Part shown: piece after piece, positions 1 to 8,779 of the stretch
Layout of the letters: every line of letters begins with the position of its first letter
Numbering within the stretch: position 1 is the first letter of the stretch
Assembly: GCA_900546495.1 (NCBI GenBank)
Contig: URDN01000024.1
Span: 1-37,982, forward strand
Reading direction: 5' to 3'
Source of the DNA: an uncultured Lachnospiraceae bacterium
GTDB taxonomy: Bacteria > Bacillota > Clostridia > Lachnospirales > Lachnospiraceae
DNA: 37,982 nt
The notes under the pieces: generated by a model
What the model was told of the DNA's origin: nothing
Databases searched by the model: none
The model's input: the letters and a program-made list of their open reading frames with translations, nothing else
Made by a program: the position numbers and the translations under genes

Positions 1-113
1 GCAGGGAAGTATTACAAAAGCTGGGGCATACCATTCAGATACAGTCCGAATTGGGTGTTGGAACCAACGTAAAAGTTGGCTTCTCAAGGGATGTGATTGA
101 TTTTAGGGATTAA
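1..113 (+). CDS. Histidine kinase, C-terminal end only (partial)
   Basis: The frame open from the window edge to the TAA at 111-113 encodes about 36 residues containing LGHTIQIQSELGVGTNVKVG. This resembles the end of a HATPase_c domain, where a glycine-rich turn of the type SELGVGT is followed by a final beta strand. The other two frames over the same bases do not give a family-like pattern. The kinase core lies outside the window, so sensor, partner and role cannot be read. There is no close link to the next gene, which begins 251 bases later behind its own ribosome binding site. Confidence 0.6.
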   Translation, partial: REVLQKLGHTIQIQSELGVGTNVKVGFSRDVIDFRD

Positions 114-364
114 AAAAGCCAATTTTCTTTTAATAAAAACTGAAGCTGGTAAAAGAGATTGCAGAAGAAGTCTGGGGATAAAAGTTTCACTTTTTACTTG
201 TGTTCTGCACAAAGATATGAGAAAATAAGAGATAATTGTGTATTCATCTCCGTTTAAGCTGTTATGTCTGTTTTTACAAGTAGTGAAATGCAGTAAATTT
301 TCTTATTTGAGTTGAATTATTTTAGAGAGATGAACACAGGTAAAAAAGTGAAGGAGATAGATAG

Positions 365-1645
365 ATGGACGTAGACCTTGGGCAGTTAAGAGAGCCGTGC
401 GCCTGCGGAAAAGCACATAATATTGACGTTGAAAAGATCAGCATCGAATCCGGAGCAGTCAGAGAACTGACAGACATTCTGGAAGCATTTCAGAATCCGG
501 TATTTATATGTGACAGCAATACGAGGGCGGCGGCGGAACCGTTTTTAGAGGAAGAATTTAAAGATTATCCGGTCATTGAGCTGAATCCGAAAGGACTTCA
601 GGCAGATAACCGTGGTGTGGACAAAGTAATGAAGCAGCTGGATTATTGTGACAGAGGCTTAAGCAGTGTGTCGGTAGATGTATTGGTAGCAATCGGCGCA
701 GGAACGATTCATGACCTGACCCGTTATGCGGCAACAGAGTATGATATTCCGTTTGTATCGATACCGACAGCAGCAAGTGTGGATGGATTTGCGGCAAATG
801 TGGCGGCACTGACACTGGATGGATTAAAGAAAACCGTTGCCGGTGTTTCACCGCGCTGGATTCTTGCAGATACTGATATTTTTGCGGCAGCACCGTCCAG
901 ACTGACGGCATCCGGGGTATCGGATTTTCTTGGAAAATATATTTCGATTCTGGACTGGAAAATTGCGCATCTGATCACAGACGAATATATCTGTGAGGAA
1001 GTATGCAATCTGCTGGAAAAAGCACTGCGGGATGTAAGCCGTGTATTGGATGACATCCGTTTCGGGGACAGAGAGGCAATGGAAAAATTAATGTATGCAC
1101 TGATCCTGTCAGGTTTGTGTATGCAGATGGTAGACAGCCCGCGCCCGGTATCCGGAGCAGAGCATATGGTATCTCATATGTGGGATTTGAATGTATTGAA
1201 TGAAAATACAAAGGCATTGCATGGCGAGCAGGTCGGAATCGGTCTGCTGATCATCACGGACTATTACAAACGCCTGGCACATGCGATCCGCCATAAAAGA
1301 GTAACGGTCAAATCAGAAACCGCCAAAGGACTTGAAATGAGTCTGTTGGAACATACATTTGGAAAAAAAGGACTGTTGGAAGGAATTCTGGCAGAAAATA
1401 CACCGAATCCGTTAGAGGATATTGATTTAGAGCAGTTAGAAGAACAGCTTCCGCAGATCGAAGATCTGATCGATGACCTTCCGGATGCGGATGATATGTA
1501 TGCAAAACTGCATGATGCTGGATGCATGCATGAGGTTTCAGATCTTGGTATTGATAAAGATACAGTAGAACTGACTTTGCAGAGCAGTCCATATGTCAGA
1601 AACCGTCTGACATTGCTGCGTCTGGCAAAATTATTAGAGTGGTAA
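365..1645 (+). CDS. egsA: sn-glycerol-1-phosphate dehydrogenase (AraM/EgsA family)
   Basis: A 426-residue iron-containing-alcohol-dehydrogenase-fold protein. The family reduces dihydroxyacetone phosphate to sn-glycerol-1-phosphate with NAD(P)H in the cytoplasm, using a divalent metal (Ni or Zn). The nucleotide-binding segment GAGTIHDLTRY is near residue 111, followed by IPTAASVDGFAAN. Likely metal ligands are D187, H267 (GAEHMVSHMWD) and H286 (HGEQVGIG). Length fits bacterial AraM rather than the shorter archaeal enzyme. The start is set by AAGGAG eight bases upstream of the ATG. No arabinose gene or prenyl transferase lies beside it, and a strong terminator follows, so it looks monocistronic. 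In Bacillus the enzyme supplies heptaprenylglyceryl phosphate; the downstream use here is unknown. Confidence 0.88.
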   Translation: MDVDLGQLREPCACGKAHNIDVEKISIESGAVRELTDILEAFQNPVFICDSNTRAAAEPFLEEEFKDYPVIELNPKGLQADNRGVDKVMKQLDYCDRGLSSVSVDVLVAIGAGTIHDLTRYAATEYDIPFVSIPTAASVDGFAANVAALTLDGLKKTVAGVSPRWILADTDIFAAAPSRLTASGVSDFLGKYISILDWKIAHLITDEYICEEVCNLLEKALRDVSRVLDDIRFGDREAMEKLMYALILSGLCMQMVDSPRPVSGAEHMVSHMWDLNVLNENTKALHGEQVGIGLLIITDYYKRLAHAIRHKRVTVKSETAKGLEMSLLEHTFGKKGLLEGILAENTPNPLEDIDLEQLEEQLPQIEDLIDDLPDADDMYAKLHDAGCMHEVSDLGIDKDTVELTLQSSPYVRNRLTLLRLAKLLEW

Positions 1646-1658
1646 ATCGTTGAAATGA

Positions 1659-1722
1659 AAAATCCACAGATATTATCTAAGCCGGTGTCTTAGCCCGCGT
1701 GATCATATCTGTGGATTTTTTT
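1659..1722 (+). terminator. Rho-independent terminator after egsA
   Basis: Arms AAATCCACAGATAT (1660-1673) and ATATCTGTGGATTT (1705-1718) are perfectly complementary and run into a T tract. The A run before the left arm would let it work on the other strand too, though no minus-strand gene is near. Confidence 0.88.
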
Positions 1723-1887
1723 CATAACCTAAATCATAGCCACATAATACAATAATAACTTGTAGTAGTGACAGGTCATATAAAGAGATTCAATGTGCAA
1801 AAACACACTATTGATAAAAAAATAACAAGAAAAAACAGATGGTAAACTGGTAAAACCACAATAGGGATAGGAAAATATAGGGAATTC

Positions 1888-1930
1888 AGCCTGGATTTAC
1901 TTTTGAAAGTAGATTCAGGCTGTTTTTTTC
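1888..1930 (+). terminator. Second terminator or leader hairpin before pflB
   Basis: AGCCTG...TTTACTTT pairs with AAAGTA...CAGGCT around a two-base loop, followed by seven T residues at 1923-1929. It stands upstream of the pflB promoter proposed at 1974-2002. It therefore either insulates pflB from any transcript started in 1725-1885 or attenuates a longer leader. No gene was recognised in 1723-1887. Confidence 0.8.
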
Positions 1931-1973
1931 TTTAAACAAGAGGTGAAAGTGATAAAAATTTAACAAAAAGGTA

Positions 1974-2002
1974 TTGTGTTTTGTATACAAACCTGTTATT
2001 CT
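1974..2002 (+). promoter_or_regulatory. pflB promoter with palindromic operator in the spacer
   Basis: TTGTGT (1974-1979), a 17-base spacer and TATTCT (1997-2002) form a sigma-A-like promoter, giving a leader of roughly 45 bases before the pflB ATG. The perfect palindrome TTGTATACAA (1981-1990) fills most of the spacer, where a bound repressor would block RNA polymerase. The palindrome has the symmetry typical of GntR-family sites. It is not a good match to the Rex site usually discussed for fermentation genes. The regulator is not identified. Confidence 0.55.
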
Positions 2003-2052
2003 ATGGTCGTAAAAAGCGATTAACTAGAACTAACCAGAAAGTGAGGACGATC

Positions 2053-4305
2053 ATGAAGGAATTTGAGCAGTGGAATGGTTTTGAAGGACGTTTGTGGAAA
2101 GAAGAAGTAAATGTCCGTGACTTTATCCAGAACAACTACACACAGTATGATGGAGATGAGGAGTTCCTGGAAGGACCGACAGAGGCAACCAACCGTCTGT
2201 GGGGCAAACTGCAGGAGTTGCAGAAAGCAGAACGTGCAAAAAATGGTGTTCTGGACATGGAGACAGAAGTTGTTACTTCTCTGACAGCTTATGGTCCGGG
2301 TTACATTGATGAAGAATTAAAAGATCTGGAGCAGGTTGTTGGTCTGCAGACAGACAAACCACTGAAACGTGCATTTATGCCGTACGGTGGAATTAAGATG
2401 GCTGAGGAATCCTGCAAAATGTATGGATATGAGCCAAGCGAAAAAATTCATGAGATTTTTACAAAATACCACAAAACTCACAATCAGGCAGTATTTGATA
2501 TTTATACACCGGAAATGAAAGTCGCAAGACACAACAAAATTTTAACAGGTCTTCCGGATACTTACGGACGTGGTCGTATCGTTGGTGATTACCGTCGTGT
2601 AGCTCTGTACGGTATCGACAAACTGATCGAGTTCAAGAAAAAAGATTTCGATGCAACAAACCGTCAGGGTATGCGTCGTGGTGACTTCCAGTTAAGAGAA
2701 GAAATCGCAGATCAGATCCGTGCATTAAAAGGCATGAAAGAGATGGCGGCTATTTACGGTTACGATATTTCCGAACCGGCAAAAAATGCAAAAGAGGCAG
2801 TTCAGTGGGTATACTTCGGATACCTTGCAGCTGTTAAGACACAGAATGGTGCAGCCATGAGTGTTGGACGTGTTTCTACTTTCCTTGATATCTATATCGA
2901 GAGAGATCTGAAAAACGGTGTTCTGACAGAGGAAGAAGCACAGGAACTCATTGACCATATGACAATGAAATTCCGTATGGTAAAATTTGCAAGAATTGAG
3001 TCTTACAACCAGCTGTTCTCCGGTGATCCGGTTTGGGCCACACTGGAAGTAGCAGGTATCGGCATGGACGGCCGTCACCAGGTTACAAAGACAGACTACC
3101 GTTTCCTGCATACACTTGAGAATATGGGACCGGCTCCGGAGCCAAATCTTACCGTATTATATTCTTCTCATTTACCGGAGAACTTCAAGAAATATGCAGC
3201 TCATATTTCCGTTGAGACAAGTTCCATCCAGTACGAGAACGATGATGTAATGCGTCCGGTATGGGGCGATGATTACTCCATCTGCTGCTGTGTATCCGCT
3301 ACAGAGACAGGTAAAGAAATCCAGTTCTTTGGTGCCCGCGCAAACCTTGCAAAATGCTTACTTTACGCGATCAATGGTGGTGTGGATGAGAGAACCCATG
3401 ATCAGGTTGCACCGGAATATGCATCAATCACATCTGAGTACCTTGATTATGACGAGGTAATGAAAAAATATGATGTTATGATGGACTGGCTGGCTCACCT
3501 GTATGTAGGTACCCTGAACATGATCCATTACATGCATGATAAATATTACTATGAAGCAGCTGAGATGGCACTGATCGATACTGATGTACGTCGTACATTC
3601 GCAACAGGTATCGCTGGATTCTCACATGTTGTAGATTCCTTAAGCGCAATCAAATATGCAAAAGTAAAAACAATCCGTGACGAGAGCGGAATTGTAGTTG
3701 ACTTCGAGACAACCGGTGATTTCCCGAAATACGGAAATGATGATGAGAGAGCAGACGAGATCGCTGTATGGTTACTGCGCACATTCATGAGCAAACTGAA
3801 ATATTGCCATACATACCGTGATTCTGAGCCTACGACATCTATTCTGACCATTACATCCAACGTTGTATATGGTAAAGCAACCGGTTCCCTGCCGGATGGA
3901 AGAAAAGCAGGTGCTCCGCTTTCACCTGGAGCAAATCCATCTTATGGTGCAGAGCAGAACGGATTATTAGCATCCTTAAACTCTGTTGCAAAACTTCCAT
4001 ATGAAGAAGCACTGGATGGTATCTCTAATACACAGACTATTAACCCGGGAGCGTTGGGACATGACGAGGCTGAGCGTGTAGATAACCTGGTAAATGTTCT
4101 GGATGGATATTTTGATCAGGGTGCACATCACCTGAACGTAAACGTATTCGGCGTAGAGAAACTGATCGATGCTATGGAGCATCCGGAGAAAGAGGAGTAT
4201 GCAAATTTCACTATCCGTGTATCAGGATACGCTGTTAAATTCATCGATCTGACAAGAGAGCAGCAGATGGATGTAATCTCACGTACTTGCCATACTCAGC
4301 TGTAA
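2053..4305 (+). CDS. pflB: Pyruvate formate-lyase (formate C-acetyltransferase)
   Basis: The enzyme cleaves pyruvate with CoA to acetyl-CoA and formate in anaerobic cells, using a glycyl radical. The tandem catalytic cysteines lie in ICCCVSATETG at about residues 411-413, and the radical glycine in RVSGYAVKF at about residue 725. The 750-residue length matches the family. The frame is open further upstream from 1981, but that extension overlaps the promoter. The ATG at 2053 has GAGGACG upstream and gives the normal N-terminus MKEFEQWNGFEG, so I use it. pflA follows after 10 bases. The codon pattern looks that of a highly expressed gene. Confidence 0.97.
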   Translation: MKEFEQWNGFEGRLWKEEVNVRDFIQNNYTQYDGDEEFLEGPTEATNRLWGKLQELQKAERAKNGVLDMETEVVTSLTAYGPGYIDEELKDLEQVVGLQTDKPLKRAFMPYGGIKMAEESCKMYGYEPSEKIHEIFTKYHKTHNQAVFDIYTPEMKVARHNKILTGLPDTYGRGRIVGDYRRVALYGIDKLIEFKKKDFDATNRQGMRRGDFQLREEIADQIRALKGMKEMAAIYGYDISEPAKNAKEAVQWVYFGYLAAVKTQNGAAMSVGRVSTFLDIYIERDLKNGVLTEEEAQELIDHMTMKFRMVKFARIESYNQLFSGDPVWATLEVAGIGMDGRHQVTKTDYRFLHTLENMGPAPEPNLTVLYSSHLPENFKKYAAHISVETSSIQYENDDVMRPVWGDDYSICCCVSATETGKEIQFFGARANLAKCLLYAINGGVDERTHDQVAPEYASITSEYLDYDEVMKKYDVMMDWLAHLYVGTLNMIHYMHDKYYYEAAEMALIDTDVRRTFATGIAGFSHVVDSLSAIKYAKVKTIRDESGIVVDFETTGDFPKYGNDDERADEIAVWLLRTFMSKLKYCHTYRDSEPTTSILTITSNVVYGKATGSLPDGRKAGAPLSPGANPSYGAEQNGLLASLNSVAKLPYEEALDGISNTQTINPGALGHDEAERVDNLVNVLDGYFDQGAHHLNVNVFGVEKLIDAMEHPEKEEYANFTIRVSGYAVKFIDLTREQQMDVISRTCHTQL

Positions 4306-4315
4306 GGAGGAAAAC

Positions 4316-5065
4316 ATGGAAAAAATCACAGGCTACGTTCACTCCCTGGAAAGTTTCGGTTCCGTAGACGGACCGGGAGTGCGTTATGTGATTTTCCTTT
4401 CCGGCTGTGCCATGCGCTGCCAGTTCTGTCATAACCCGGACACCTGGGAAATGAAGAACGGGCAGCCATACACAGCAGATCAGCTTTTGGAAAAAGCCTG
4501 TCGATACCGCACTTACTGGAAACAGAAGGGCGGTATTACTGTAAGTGGCGGAGAACCGCTGCTTCAGATCGATTTTGTGACAGAACTGTTTCGCAAGGCA
4601 AAGGAAAAGGGAATTCACACCACATTAGATACCAGTGCAAATCCGTTTACCACGAAAGAGCCTTTCTATTCCAAATGGAAACAACTGATGCAGTATACAG
4701 ATTTAATTTTACTGGATATCAAACATATTGATCCGGAAGGTCATCTGGAACTGACCGGTCAGCCAAACGACAATATCCTTGCTATGGCGCGGGAATTGTC
4801 GGATATGGGAAAACCGGTGTGGATCCGTCATGTCCTTGTACCGGAGCGAAATGACAAAGATGAGTATCTGCATCGTCTGGCAGACTTTATTCATACACTG
4901 AAAAACGTGGAGCGGGTGGAAGTGCTTCCATATCATACGTTAGGTGTATTCAAATGGGAAAAGCTTGGAATTTCCTATCCGTTGGAAGGTATTAAGCCAC
5001 CGACAAAAGAGCGGGTGGAAAATGCAGAACGGATTCTCGGAGCAGGTGCATTTGCAAAAAAATAA
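4316..5065 (+). CDS. pflA: Pyruvate formate-lyase activating enzyme
   Basis: A radical SAM protein of 249 residues that installs the glycyl radical on PflB by abstracting a hydrogen with the 5'-deoxyadenosyl radical. The CxxxCxxC cluster motif is C31, C35 and C38 (GCAMRCQFCHNPDTW). GGEPLLQ, the SAM-binding GGE motif, follows near residue 79. It belongs to the short PflA type without the extra ferredoxin-like clusters found in activases for glycerol or choline lyases. AAGGAGG lies five bases before the ATG, and the 10-base gap to pflB indicates one operon. Confidence 0.97.
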   Translation: MEKITGYVHSLESFGSVDGPGVRYVIFLSGCAMRCQFCHNPDTWEMKNGQPYTADQLLEKACRYRTYWKQKGGITVSGGEPLLQIDFVTELFRKAKEKGIHTTLDTSANPFTTKEPFYSKWKQLMQYTDLILLDIKHIDPEGHLELTGQPNDNILAMARELSDMGKPVWIRHVLVPERNDKDEYLHRLADFIHTLKNVERVEVLPYHTLGVFKWEKLGISYPLEGIKPPTKERVENAERILGAGAFAKK

Positions 5066-5100
5066 TGCCGCGGGCATTCGTGAATAATAACAAGAATATG

Positions 5101-5149
5101 GCACCGGAATGATTTTAAGAGCAATAATCATTCCGGTGCTATATTTTTT
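5101..5149 (+). terminator. Terminator of the pflB-pflA operon
   Basis: GCACCGGAATGATT (5101-5114) pairs perfectly with AATCATTCCGGTGC (5126-5139), followed by a T tract at 5143-5149. Confidence 0.92.
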
Positions 5150-5259
5150 TCTTTTTTAAAGGAAAATATTGTATATTATATATAATATATGGTAAGATGG
5201 TAAACATAGATGGTAATGCGTATGAAGTGATTTTAGAAAAGTCGAAGGAGGATCTTACA

Positions 5260-6330
5260 TTGGAAAAATTATTAATCTTAAATCCCGGTTCCACATCTAC
5301 AAAAATTGCTTATTATGAGGATGAACAGCAGATTTTTGTAGAGAGCATTTCTCATTCAGCAGATGAGATTGCAAAATATGACCTGATCGTAGATCAGTAT
5401 GAGTTCCGTAAAGATATGATCATGGAAGTTTTGAAAGAGAAAAACGTAAAACTGGAGGATCTGACAGGTATCGTTGCCCGTGGTGGTTTGCTTCCGCCTC
5501 TGAAGGCAGGCGCTTACCGTGTAAATGATGACATGGTATGGCAGCTGAAAAACAAACCTGCAATGGAGCATGCATCCAACCTTGGTGCTGTGATTGCAGA
5601 TGCAATCGCAAAACCACTTGGAATCCCGGCATTCATTTATGATGGTGTAACGGTTGACGAGATGATGCCGATCCTGAAGATCACAGGTCTGAAAGAAATC
5701 AGCAGAAAAGGTATCGGTCATAACCTGAATACCAGAGCAGCAGCTATGAAATATGCCCGTGAGAACGGAAAAGAGTACAAAGATTGCAAACTGATCGTTG
5801 TACATCTTGGTGGTGGTATTTCCGTAACCTTACAGTATGGCGGAAAAGTTGCAGACATCATCAATGATGAGGACGGTCCATTCGCTCCGGAGCGTGCAGG
5901 TGGTCTTCCGGTTCAGTCTTTGATCAAATATTTTGGTGAGAGCGGCATGACTGCAAAAGAGATGCTCAAAAAAATGAAGAGCCGTGGTGGTTTGGTCGCG
6001 CATCTTGGAGTCAACGACAGCCGTGAAGTTGAGAAGATGATCGAAAACGGTGATGAGCATGCAAAACTGATCTATGATGCAATGGCATTAAATGTAGCAC
6101 GTAAGATCGGTGAAGAAGCTGCAACTGTTGCCGGTGATGTAGAAGCAATCATCCTGACAGGTGGGATCGCATATTCTGAGTATTTCACAAACGAAGTAAA
6201 GAAAAATGCAGAATGGATCGCACCGGTGATCGTATATCCGGGTGAGAACGAGATGGAATCTCTTGCACTTGGCGGACTCCGTGTACTGCGCGGACAGGAG
6301 GAAGCACACGAGTTTGTAAGAACTGAGTAA
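5260..6330 (+). CDS. buk: Butyrate kinase
   Basis: An ASKHA-fold acyl kinase that interconverts butyryl phosphate plus ADP and butyrate plus ATP, the last step of one butyrate route. Seen: the phosphate-1 motif LLILNPGSTSTKIAYY at the N-terminus, GHNLNTRAAA in the middle, VVHLGGGISV (phosphate-2), and the C-terminal AIILTGGIAYSE. The TTG at 5260 is chosen because GAAGGAGG lies eight bases upstream and the resulting 356 residues is the family length; an ATG at 5197 in frame lacks a good ribosome site. A phosphotransbutyrylase gene, the usual upstream partner, is absent here. An AT-rich stretch at 5169-5198 (TTGTAT, 18 bases, TAAGAT) may be its promoter. Another branched acyl kinase specificity is possible. 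Confidence 0.9.
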   Translation: MEKLLILNPGSTSTKIAYYEDEQQIFVESISHSADEIAKYDLIVDQYEFRKDMIMEVLKEKNVKLEDLTGIVARGGLLPPLKAGAYRVNDDMVWQLKNKPAMEHASNLGAVIADAIAKPLGIPAFIYDGVTVDEMMPILKITGLKEISRKGIGHNLNTRAAAMKYARENGKEYKDCKLIVVHLGGGISVTLQYGGKVADIINDEDGPFAPERAGGLPVQSLIKYFGESGMTAKEMLKKMKSRGGLVAHLGVNDSREVEKMIENGDEHAKLIYDAMALNVARKIGEEAATVAGDVEAIILTGGIAYSEYFTNEVKKNAEWIAPVIVYPGENEMESLALGGLRVLRGQEEAHEFVRTE

Positions 6331-6403
6331 TCAAGATTTGCTTTACAATCCGAAAGGATTTTCTGTAAAGTGAAAATACATTTTCTGGCGGTGTAAATTT
6401 AAG

Positions 6404-6461
6404 AAAGCCTGTATTTTTCCCGGGGAGCGATTGTCAGCGACCGGGACAAAATACAGGCTTT
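6404..6461. terminator. Long bidirectional terminator between buk and the GT2 gene
   Basis: AAAGCCTGTATTTT (6404-6417) pairs with AAAATACAGGCTTT (6448-6461), and a second inner stem, CCCGG with CCGGG, closes the loop. The genes on either side converge on it, so it probably ends both transcripts. Confidence 0.8.
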
Positions 6462-6516
6462 CGCTTTAAAAAGTAAAACTTATAAATAATAAACACAGGA
6501 GCAACTTTAAAACTGT

Positions 6517-7779
6517 TTAAGAAGCAATCCGGCGAACCGGCACTTTTGCAACTTTGGAGCCATGTGCGATCGGTTTCCATTCCACTTTCTTAAACATTGC
6601 AACAAATGCAATCGGAATATAAGTCAGCATATAAATCGGGAATGTGAACATATATCCGATTTTTTTATACCATGCCATATGGATGTGTTTCCATTCTGTC
6701 AGTGTTGTGTAGGTGCCAAGTACCAGCATTGCGGCGGAAGTATTTACCGTAAACTTGCAAACGCAAAGCAGTGCGGAGGTAAAGTCCTGTGCAGTCAACA
6801 GAGCAAGGATTGTCAGTGTCAGTCCTGCAAAGGTGGCCACCATGGTCAGGATAAAGGCCGGAAGGTTAGACATCAGCATGTCGAAACAGGAGAAGCCCCC
6901 TTTTTTGCCGATTTTGGATAATAACTGTCTGCCGTATTTTCTGTATACCTGGAAATAACCTTTGACCCAGCGCATACGCTGATGCCAGGATACAGAAAGT
7001 TTGGTCGGCTGCTCATCGAAAAATTCTGCACGTTCACAGTAACCGATTTTTGCGCCATTTGCGATGCAATCAGCGGTAAATTCAATATCCTCTGTCAAAA
7101 GAAAGAATTTCCAGCCGTCATTTTTTTCAATTAATTCACGGGAAATCATATAACCCGTTCCAGATACCATACAGCTGTTGCCGGTGCGCATTCTGCCGCG
7201 GTTCAAAAACTGTGCTTCATGTAAGAACCAGAGTCCGTAGCCGTGGGAGATCCAGTTGTCACCAAAGTTTTTTGAGTTACGGTAGCTTGTAACGGCATCG
7301 TATCCGTCGTTAAATGTCTTGTTCATCTCTGTTATGTAATTTTCATCCAGAATATTATCTGCGTCAAAAATAAAGAATCCATCGTAATCTTCCAGATTGT
7401 TACTGAGTGAAATCTGATCCAGTAAATACTTTAATGCGTATCCTTTTCCAACCTGGATCCGGTTAAAACGTTCATATACATAAGCGCCATGTGCGTAAGC
7501 AACTTCAGCAGTAGAATCTGTGCAGTTGTCTGCAACAACATAAATGTCAACCAGTTCAGACGGATAATTCTGTGCATGAATACTGTCCAGCAGGTCACCG
7601 AGGACATTTTCTTCATTTCGGGCTGCAATCAGTACGGCATAACGATGAAGCTGTAACGGTTTGTGTTCTTTTTCTTTCTTAATATATGGTGCGATCAGGT
7701 AGATCATCTGATAAGAAAAACAGGCAATGAATGCAAATAAGATTGACCAGTTGATCACACGGGTGATTGTAACTAACAT
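6517..7779 (-). CDS. Membrane GT2 glycosyltransferase (processive type)
   Basis: A 420-residue family 2 glycosyltransferase. One N-terminal membrane segment (about residues 7-31) precedes the cytoplasmic catalytic domain. Signature motifs in order are AARNEE near residue 53, VVADNCTD, FDADN near 136, TEDIEF near 225 and QRMRW near 263, matching the D, DxD, ED, QxxRW set of cellulose, chitin and hyaluronan synthase-like enzymes. Two to three membrane helices follow, enough for a small translocation pore. The ATG at 7779 has GGGAGGAA eight bases upstream; a longer in-frame start at 7827 has no support. The sugar and product cannot be told. It diverges from a two-component system, and shared operator-like sites lie between them. 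Confidence 0.85.
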   Translation of the reverse strand: MLVTITRVINWSILFAFIACFSYQMIYLIAPYIKKEKEHKPLQLHRYAVLIAARNEENVLGDLLDSIHAQNYPSELVDIYVVADNCTDSTAEVAYAHGAYVYERFNRIQVGKGYALKYLLDQISLSNNLEDYDGFFIFDADNILDENYITEMNKTFNDGYDAVTSYRNSKNFGDNWISHGYGLWFLHEAQFLNRGRMRTGNSCMVSGTGYMISRELIEKNDGWKFFLLTEDIEFTADCIANGAKIGYCERAEFFDEQPTKLSVSWHQRMRWVKGYFQVYRKYGRQLLSKIGKKGGFSCFDMLMSNLPAFILTMVATFAGLTLTILALLTAQDFTSALLCVCKFTVNTSAAMLVLGTYTTLTEWKHIHMAWYKKIGYMFTFPIYMLTYIPIAFVAMFKKVEWKPIAHGSKVAKVPVRRIAS

Positions 7780-7863
7780 AATTGGTTCCTCCCTGTGTGT
7801 TTGTGTTTTTTTCTTTGTTGTAACCAATATAACAGCTAAATGTTAGGATTTACGGCGGCAATC

Positions 7864-7937
7864 CTTAACGATTCTTTAAGAAAAAGAGTGAAAAATATAA
7901 AGAGTGAGAAAATGCGCTATCTTCATAAATCGTTAAG
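7864..7937. promoter_or_regulatory. Paired OmpR-type operator sites in the divergent region
   Basis: CTTAACGATT (7864-7873) is repeated as its exact inverse AATCGTTAAG (7928-7937). The left site continues as CTTAACG, three bases, CTTTAAG, a ten-base-spaced direct repeat of the sort bound by OmpR/PhoB regulators. Placement between the glycosyltransferase and the response regulator suggests autoregulation and joint control, which is inference. Confidence 0.5.
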
Positions 7938-7984
7938 AATTTGGTGTGGTTTCCGGAAAGAATTGTCTGTTAAAGTGTCAGCAT

Positions 7985-8037
7985 AAAGGAATTGCGGGAA
8001 ATGATTCCTTTTCGAATGCATTCAAATCGAGTATAAT
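7985..8037 (+). promoter_or_regulatory. Promoter and overlapping palindromes before the response regulator
   Basis: A perfect TATAAT is at 8032-8037, but no good -35 lies 17 bases upstream, as expected for an activator-dependent promoter. AAAGGAAT (7985-7992) pairs with ATTCCTTT (8004-8011), and the near-perfect palindrome TTCGAATGCATTCAAA spans 8011-8026 directly in front of the -10. Confidence 0.45.
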
Positions 8038-8056
8038 AACGGGGAGGTGAAAGATT

Positions 8057-8764
8057 ATGATAAATATTTTAGTATGTGATGATGATAAAGATATTGTAGA
8101 TGCCATTGAAATCTATCTGGCTCCGGAAGGATACCATATTTTAAAGGCATACGATGGCATTCAGGCCATCGAGATGATGCGAAGCAACGATATTCAGCTT
8201 CTGATCATGGACGTTATGATGCCGCGTATGGACGGTATCCGGGCCACGTTAAAAATCCGTGAAGAATCAAACATTCCAATCATTATTCTTTCCGCGAAAA
8301 CGGAGGATACGGATAAGATTTTCGGATTAAACGTAGGAGCAGATGATTATGTGACAAAGCCATTTAATTCCCTGGAACTTGTGGCGAGGGTAAAATCGCA
8401 GCTGCGTCGTTATACAAAATTGGGGACAATGACGCCGGAAACAGTATCCAATGTTTACCGTACAGGCGGACTGGAGATCAACGATGATATGAAACAGGTC
8501 ACCGTCGATGGCAGAATCGTAGAAAAATTAACACCAATTCAATATAATATCCTTCTTTTCCTGACCAAAAACAAAGGAAGAGTGTTCTCCATTGAACAGA
8601 TTTATGAAAATATCTGGAACGAGGATGCCATCAATGCAGATAATACCGTAGCGGTACATATCCGACATATCAGGGAAAAAATTGAGATCAATCCAAAGGA
8701 ACCGCGTTATCTGAAAGTGGTATGGGGAATCGGCTACAAGATGGAGGATATTAAAGTCGAGTAG
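8057..8764 (+). CDS. Response regulator, OmpR/PhoB family
   Basis: A 235-residue transcription factor. The receiver domain has the acidic pocket CDDD at residues 7-10, the phosphoacceptor D52 in LLIMDVMMPRMDG, the conserved threonine/serine after IIILSAK, and the lysine in VTKPFNSLE near residue 101. A linker leads to a winged-helix DNA-binding domain from about residue 135 (GGLEINDD) that ends with VWGIGYKME. GGGGAGGTG precedes the ATG. The histidine kinase starts 15 bases downstream, so the two are a cognate pair. Sequence style is close to VanR-like regulators, but no resistance gene is present. Confidence 0.95.
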   Translation: MINILVCDDDKDIVDAIEIYLAPEGYHILKAYDGIQAIEMMRSNDIQLLIMDVMMPRMDGIRATLKIREESNIPIIILSAKTEDTDKIFGLNVGADDYVTKPFNSLELVARVKSQLRRYTKLGTMTPETVSNVYRTGGLEINDDMKQVTVDGRIVEKLTPIQYNILLFLTKNKGRVFSIEQIYENIWNEDAINADNTVAVHIRHIREKIEINPKEPRYLKVVWGIGYKMEDIKVE

Positions 8765-8779
8765 AACAGGAGATTCTTT

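Noticed and set aside
1981..2052. Upstream extension of the pflB reading frame
   Set aside because: It overlaps the proposed -10 region and operator, has no ribosome site, and adds 24 residues not typical of PflB.
7985..8026. Riboswitch in the leader of the response regulator
   Set aside because: The palindromes are upstream of or overlap the -10, so they would not be transcribed; they are better read as protein-binding sites.
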